Source of the DNA: an uncultured Erythrobacter sp.
Lineage (GTDB): Bacteria; Pseudomonadota; Alphaproteobacteria; Sphingomonadales; Sphingomonadaceae
Length of the DNA: 64,000 nucleotides
Assembly: GCA_947493165.1 (NCBI GenBank)
Contig: CANLPY010000001.1
Coordinates: 1,526,501-1,590,500 of the forward strand
Direction: 5' to 3'
Shown here: piece by piece, positions 61,514 through 64,000 of the stretch
How the letters are laid out: the number at the start of each line of letters is the position of its first letter
How positions within the stretch are numbered: position 1 is the first letter of the stretch
Made by a program: the position numbers and the translations under genes
The notes under the pieces: model-generated
Told to the model about the DNA's origin: nothing
What the model saw: only the letters and a program-made list of their open reading frames with translations
Databases searched by the model: none

Positions 61514-62373
61514 TCCTGACACGACCCATTCTTGCCGGCGGAGCAGCAGCTGTTGTACTCGCAGGGGCCGCACAGCTATTTCCACCTTTTGATGGTGTTG
61601 ACGACATCACCCAGATGCACGGGGAAGAGTTCGTGCGCAGCCAAGGTGCCTTTGCAAAATTGCTGGCTGAACCCACAAGTGAAACGCTGGCTTTCGATCA
61701 TCTTGGGCTGACACCAGACGTAGTAAACGAAGCAGATGACGCACTGCTGTTGAGCGAGCCGGCGAGTCAATGCGCAGGACGGGGCGTGTACTGGCTGCGC
61801 ATCAAACCCGCCCGCGCGTTGGCGATCACTGCGCCGCATCGCGGATCAGACCGGCACACCGGAACACTCGCAGCCGCACTTTTCCGAGAAACCAACGCGC
61901 AAGCGGCAGCTTGGAATTCAGCGCCGCGACGCGCCAATTCGCAGTGCGATCACGCTATCGATTTAGCGCGCGTTCCAGCCCATCTATTCAGTGCATTCGC
62001 GCTCGGTTTTGCTGATGCTGCGCCGAATGGCCTGATCGTCCAATTGCATGGTTTTGATGGCGCAAGACGTGATACACTTATCGCGCAAGAAGCGGGCATG
62101 ATCCTCAGCAATGGCACGGATACGCCAAGCACAAGGTTGCTTGATCTGGCAGACTGCCTCAGCCTTGCTTTCGCGCCAGAGGCCGTGCTGGTCTATCCAG
62201 GAGATACCGGCGAATTAGGCGCGCTAAACAACGCGCAAGGGCAGCTGCTAAGAGAGGCGCAGTTCGATGGCTTCGTCCACCTCGAAATCTCGGCCGAGTT
62301 GCGAGCGAGCCTAGTCGAAGACGGCAAGATGCGCGCAAAACTCGCGACCTGCCTGATAGAGGCCGCAGCATGA
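61510..62373 (+). CDS. Exported possible metallohydrolase
   Basis: The 287-residue product has an N-terminal hydrophobic signal or anchor. Its core is ITAPHRGSDRHTGTLAAALF with H110-x3-D114, then AWNSAPRR, the His of 'RVPAHLFSAFALGF' and QLHGFDGARR with H180. Spaced His/Asp residues and the HGF motif recall zinc amidohydrolases that cut glutamyl or formyl-glutamyl bonds. This is a pattern impression, not a recognised family. If right, it could trim a polymer made by the CapC-linked system. It overlaps the next gene by four bases (ATGA). Confidence 0.65.
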   Translation: MILTRPILAGGAAAVVLAGAAQLFPPFDGVDDITQMHGEEFVRSQGAFAKLLAEPTSETLAFDHLGLTPDVVNEADDALLLSEPASQCAGRGVYWLRIKPARALAITAPHRGSDRHTGTLAAALFRETNAQAAAWNSAPRRANSQCDHAIDLARVPAHLFSAFALGFADAAPNGLIVQLHGFDGARRDTLIAQEAGMILSNGTDTPSTRLLDLADCLSLAFAPEAVLVYPGDTGELGALNNAQGQLLREAQFDGFVHLEISAELRASLVEDGKMRAKLATCLIEAAA

Positions 62374-64000
62374 GCCTCCTCAACAAAATCGCTGTAAACC
62401 TTGCCGAACCGCAAGAGCGAATGCTGCAAGATCGGCTTGCATATGGTCTGGCACCGAAAATGCTTCCCGTATTCGAGGACATTCACGCAGAAATCTTGGC
62501 AACGTCAGATCCGCAAAATCAATTCGCACTTCCGCGCGATCACGCCGAAGCGGTCTCTCAATACTGTATCGATCAAGCAGGCCGCATTGCGCAGCTTAAT
62601 GAAGCGGAAAAACAGTTCCAGACCCGCCTCGCGCACGCTGTGGATGAGGCTGAAGAGCGCGCTTCTATCCTCGACTTTGCCCGAGCACTCGGAGCAGAGC
62701 GAAAGCAATTGCAAAGCGACCGCAAGGCTTTCGGCGCGTGGTTTGATGCAGATGCCGTCGTCGAACGGTTTCACAAACGCGTTGGTGAACGCGAGCGCGC
62801 ATTGGCTCACGGGATTGAGCGGCTTGGCTTGATTGTCGCTGATGCGGTTGCGATCGATCCCATGTTGGTCGACACCGCATTCTTTATCGACCTGTCAGAC
62901 GATTTGCTTTCGCACATGCGCAATTGGCGCGGTGACGCCCGCGTTCGTCATGCAGCACACACTTGCCTCGCAACCATAGCAGCCCGGATCGATCATTGGC
63001 CATTTGGGGTTTGGTTTGAAGACGTGCTGAGTGCGACGCGCCGTGTTTGCTTGGACGAAAGCGAAGATGTGTGGGTGCAATGTGCTGCGTATGACGCCTT
63101 GCTCGCATTATCGCCGCCTTCGATTGCGACGGCTATCGGCGCGCGGCTTAACCAGCGACTTTCTGAAAAGAAGCCAAAGGCCGCTGATAACGAGCTGTTT
63201 TTGCGCCGCCATCTGGTTCGTTTGTTGAGTGGAAATATCACGCTTGATGAGGCCTTTCCTGTTGTCCTTTCGCGCCTCGCATCAGACGAGAGCGGCGCGG
63301 TCAGGCAATCGGTCGCAGATGTGATTCAATTGCTACCTGCGCCATTGGCTGCTGAATTTTGCATCGCCCTTCGCGACGACCGTGACCCGCAAGTTCGTGC
63401 GAGCATATTTGCCGATGTCCCGCGATTCCTCACAGTTATTCCGCCAGCCGACTATGCAACGCATATTTCACGCGTCCTGGCAGGCGATGAGGATGAATTT
63501 GTGCTGCGGATCGCACTTGATGCGGCGTGCGGCCTTGCCGCTTGGTGCCGCCAGCAAGGCTCAAAGCATGAGCCCATCATCACCGAGATCAACGCAGCTA
63601 TCGCTAACTTTCAAAAGCGTCGTTTGTCGCCGAAATTCCTGCGCTGGGCCGATGAAGCAAATGAACGCGTGTGGCTAGTTTCTGACATCGATGCACTTGA
63701 GATTGCAGCGACGGTTCGTGAAGTGACGCACGATCAACTCGAAGCCGACATCCGCCCTATAAAGCCGCTCGCGCAATGGCTCCCTGAAACTCCCGAAAAG
63801 GTTGGCCGGGTTATGGCTGTGCTTGCGCAGACTGACTTTGGCCTTTCCCTGCGCACCGGACGCAAGCCAAGCATCCAGCGCGGCGAATGGATCAAGCGGC
63901 GGCTGTGGCGGTTCCTGTTTGAAGGGGGCAACTCAGCAACCGATAAACGGCAGGCCCACGTTCATACAACCGGTCGGCACTATCACGGGACAATCATCGC
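62370..64000 (+). CDS. Large helical (HEAT-repeat-like) protein, 3' end beyond window
   Basis: The frame opens at the ATG in ATGA at 62370 and stays open to the window edge, giving at least 543 residues. There is no signal peptide. The first 150 residues form a coiled coil; from about residue 180 on, paired helices with 'RHAAHTCLATIAARIDHW', 'VWVQCAAYDALLAL' and 'GAVRQSVADVIQLL' resemble HEAT/PBS-lyase repeats. The last visible part (QRGEWIKRRLWRFLF) looks like a new domain. It probably acts as a cytoplasmic scaffold for the CapC-like operon, of which it is the fifth coupled gene after the receiver. The function is unknown. Confidence 0.8.
   Translation, partial: MSLLNKIAVNLAEPQERMLQDRLAYGLAPKMLPVFEDIHAEILATSDPQNQFALPRDHAEAVSQYCIDQAGRIAQLNEAEKQFQTRLAHAVDEAEERASILDFARALGAERKQLQSDRKAFGAWFDADAVVERFHKRVGERERALAHGIERLGLIVADAVAIDPMLVDTAFFIDLSDDLLSHMRNWRGDARVRHAAHTCLATIAARIDHWPFGVWFEDVLSATRRVCLDESEDVWVQCAAYDALLALSPPSIATAIGARLNQRLSEKKPKAADNELFLRRHLVRLLSGNITLDEAFPVVLSRLASDESGAVRQSVADVIQLLPAPLAAEFCIALRDDRDPQVRASIFADVPRFLTVIPPADYATHISRVLAGDEDEFVLRIALDAACGLAAWCRQQGSKHEPIITEINAAIANFQKRRLSPKFLRWADEANERVWLVSDIDALEIAATVREVTHDQLEADIRPIKPLAQWLPETPEKVGRVMAVLAQTDFGLSLRTGRKPSIQRGEWIKRRLWRFLFEGGNSATDKRQAHVHTTGRHYHGTII

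Overview
The window looks like chromosome of an aerobic marine alphaproteobacterium, most likely Sphingomonadales of the Erythrobacter type. This rests on family resemblance of the proteins (zinc-ribbon/DUF3426-type protein, HisKA_2-type sensor kinase, YHS and MAPEG proteins, KduD/KdgK uronate genes, CapC-like cluster) and on moderate GC. No rRNA gene, replication origin or CRISPR array was seen.

Layout. 1-515: 3' end of a zinc-ribbon membrane protein gene. 630-716: tRNA-Leu(GAG). 717-30031: a probable genomic island in which every gene is on the minus strand. It holds a frameshifted zinc-ribbon membrane protein, an AlpA-like regulator, a 7,689-residue RTX protein gene covering 36% of the window, a small exported protein, an HlyC-like acyltransferase, and the HlyD and HlyB parts of a type I secretion system. 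The last 14 bases of the tRNA (703-716) recur exactly at 30018-30031, just behind hlyB, which is what site-specific integration into a tRNA leaves. No TolC-like outer-membrane gene and no intact integrase are inside.

30334-36773: an AraC-type response regulator, a sigma region-2-like short protein, a YHS protein, a MAPEG protein, a TPR histidine kinase and a fatty-acid hydroxylase-family enzyme. 36894-44845: an exported Gly-rich protein, then a probable arsenic methylation/arsenosugar locus. The locus has a GT87-like/GT2 fusion, a DUF547 lipoprotein, TIGR04282- and TIGR04283-type glycosyltransferases, an SDR, ArsM with all four expected cysteines, and a divergent radical SAM protein.

45053-54041: a uronic-acid polysaccharide locus. 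It has a beta-helix lyase-like protein, an FAH-family enzyme, a LacI regulator, an RpiB-type isomerase, KduD, an alginate_lyase-family enzyme, KdgK and an outer-membrane barrel. Three ACCGGT-core palindromes lie upstream of the beta-helix gene and of the isomerase operon and are probable LacI sites. The likely flow is lyase, unsaturated uronate, isomerase, KduD, KDG, KdgK, KDPG.

54038-64000: a REC-Hpt protein diverges from a tightly coupled operon. That operon encodes a CHASE2-like protein with a degenerate kinase core, a single-domain response regulator, a large protein with two CapC/PgsC-like halves fused to a soluble C-terminal part, two exported proteins and a HEAT-like protein running off the end. 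This operon and the RTX island are the two best candidates for something not yet well described.
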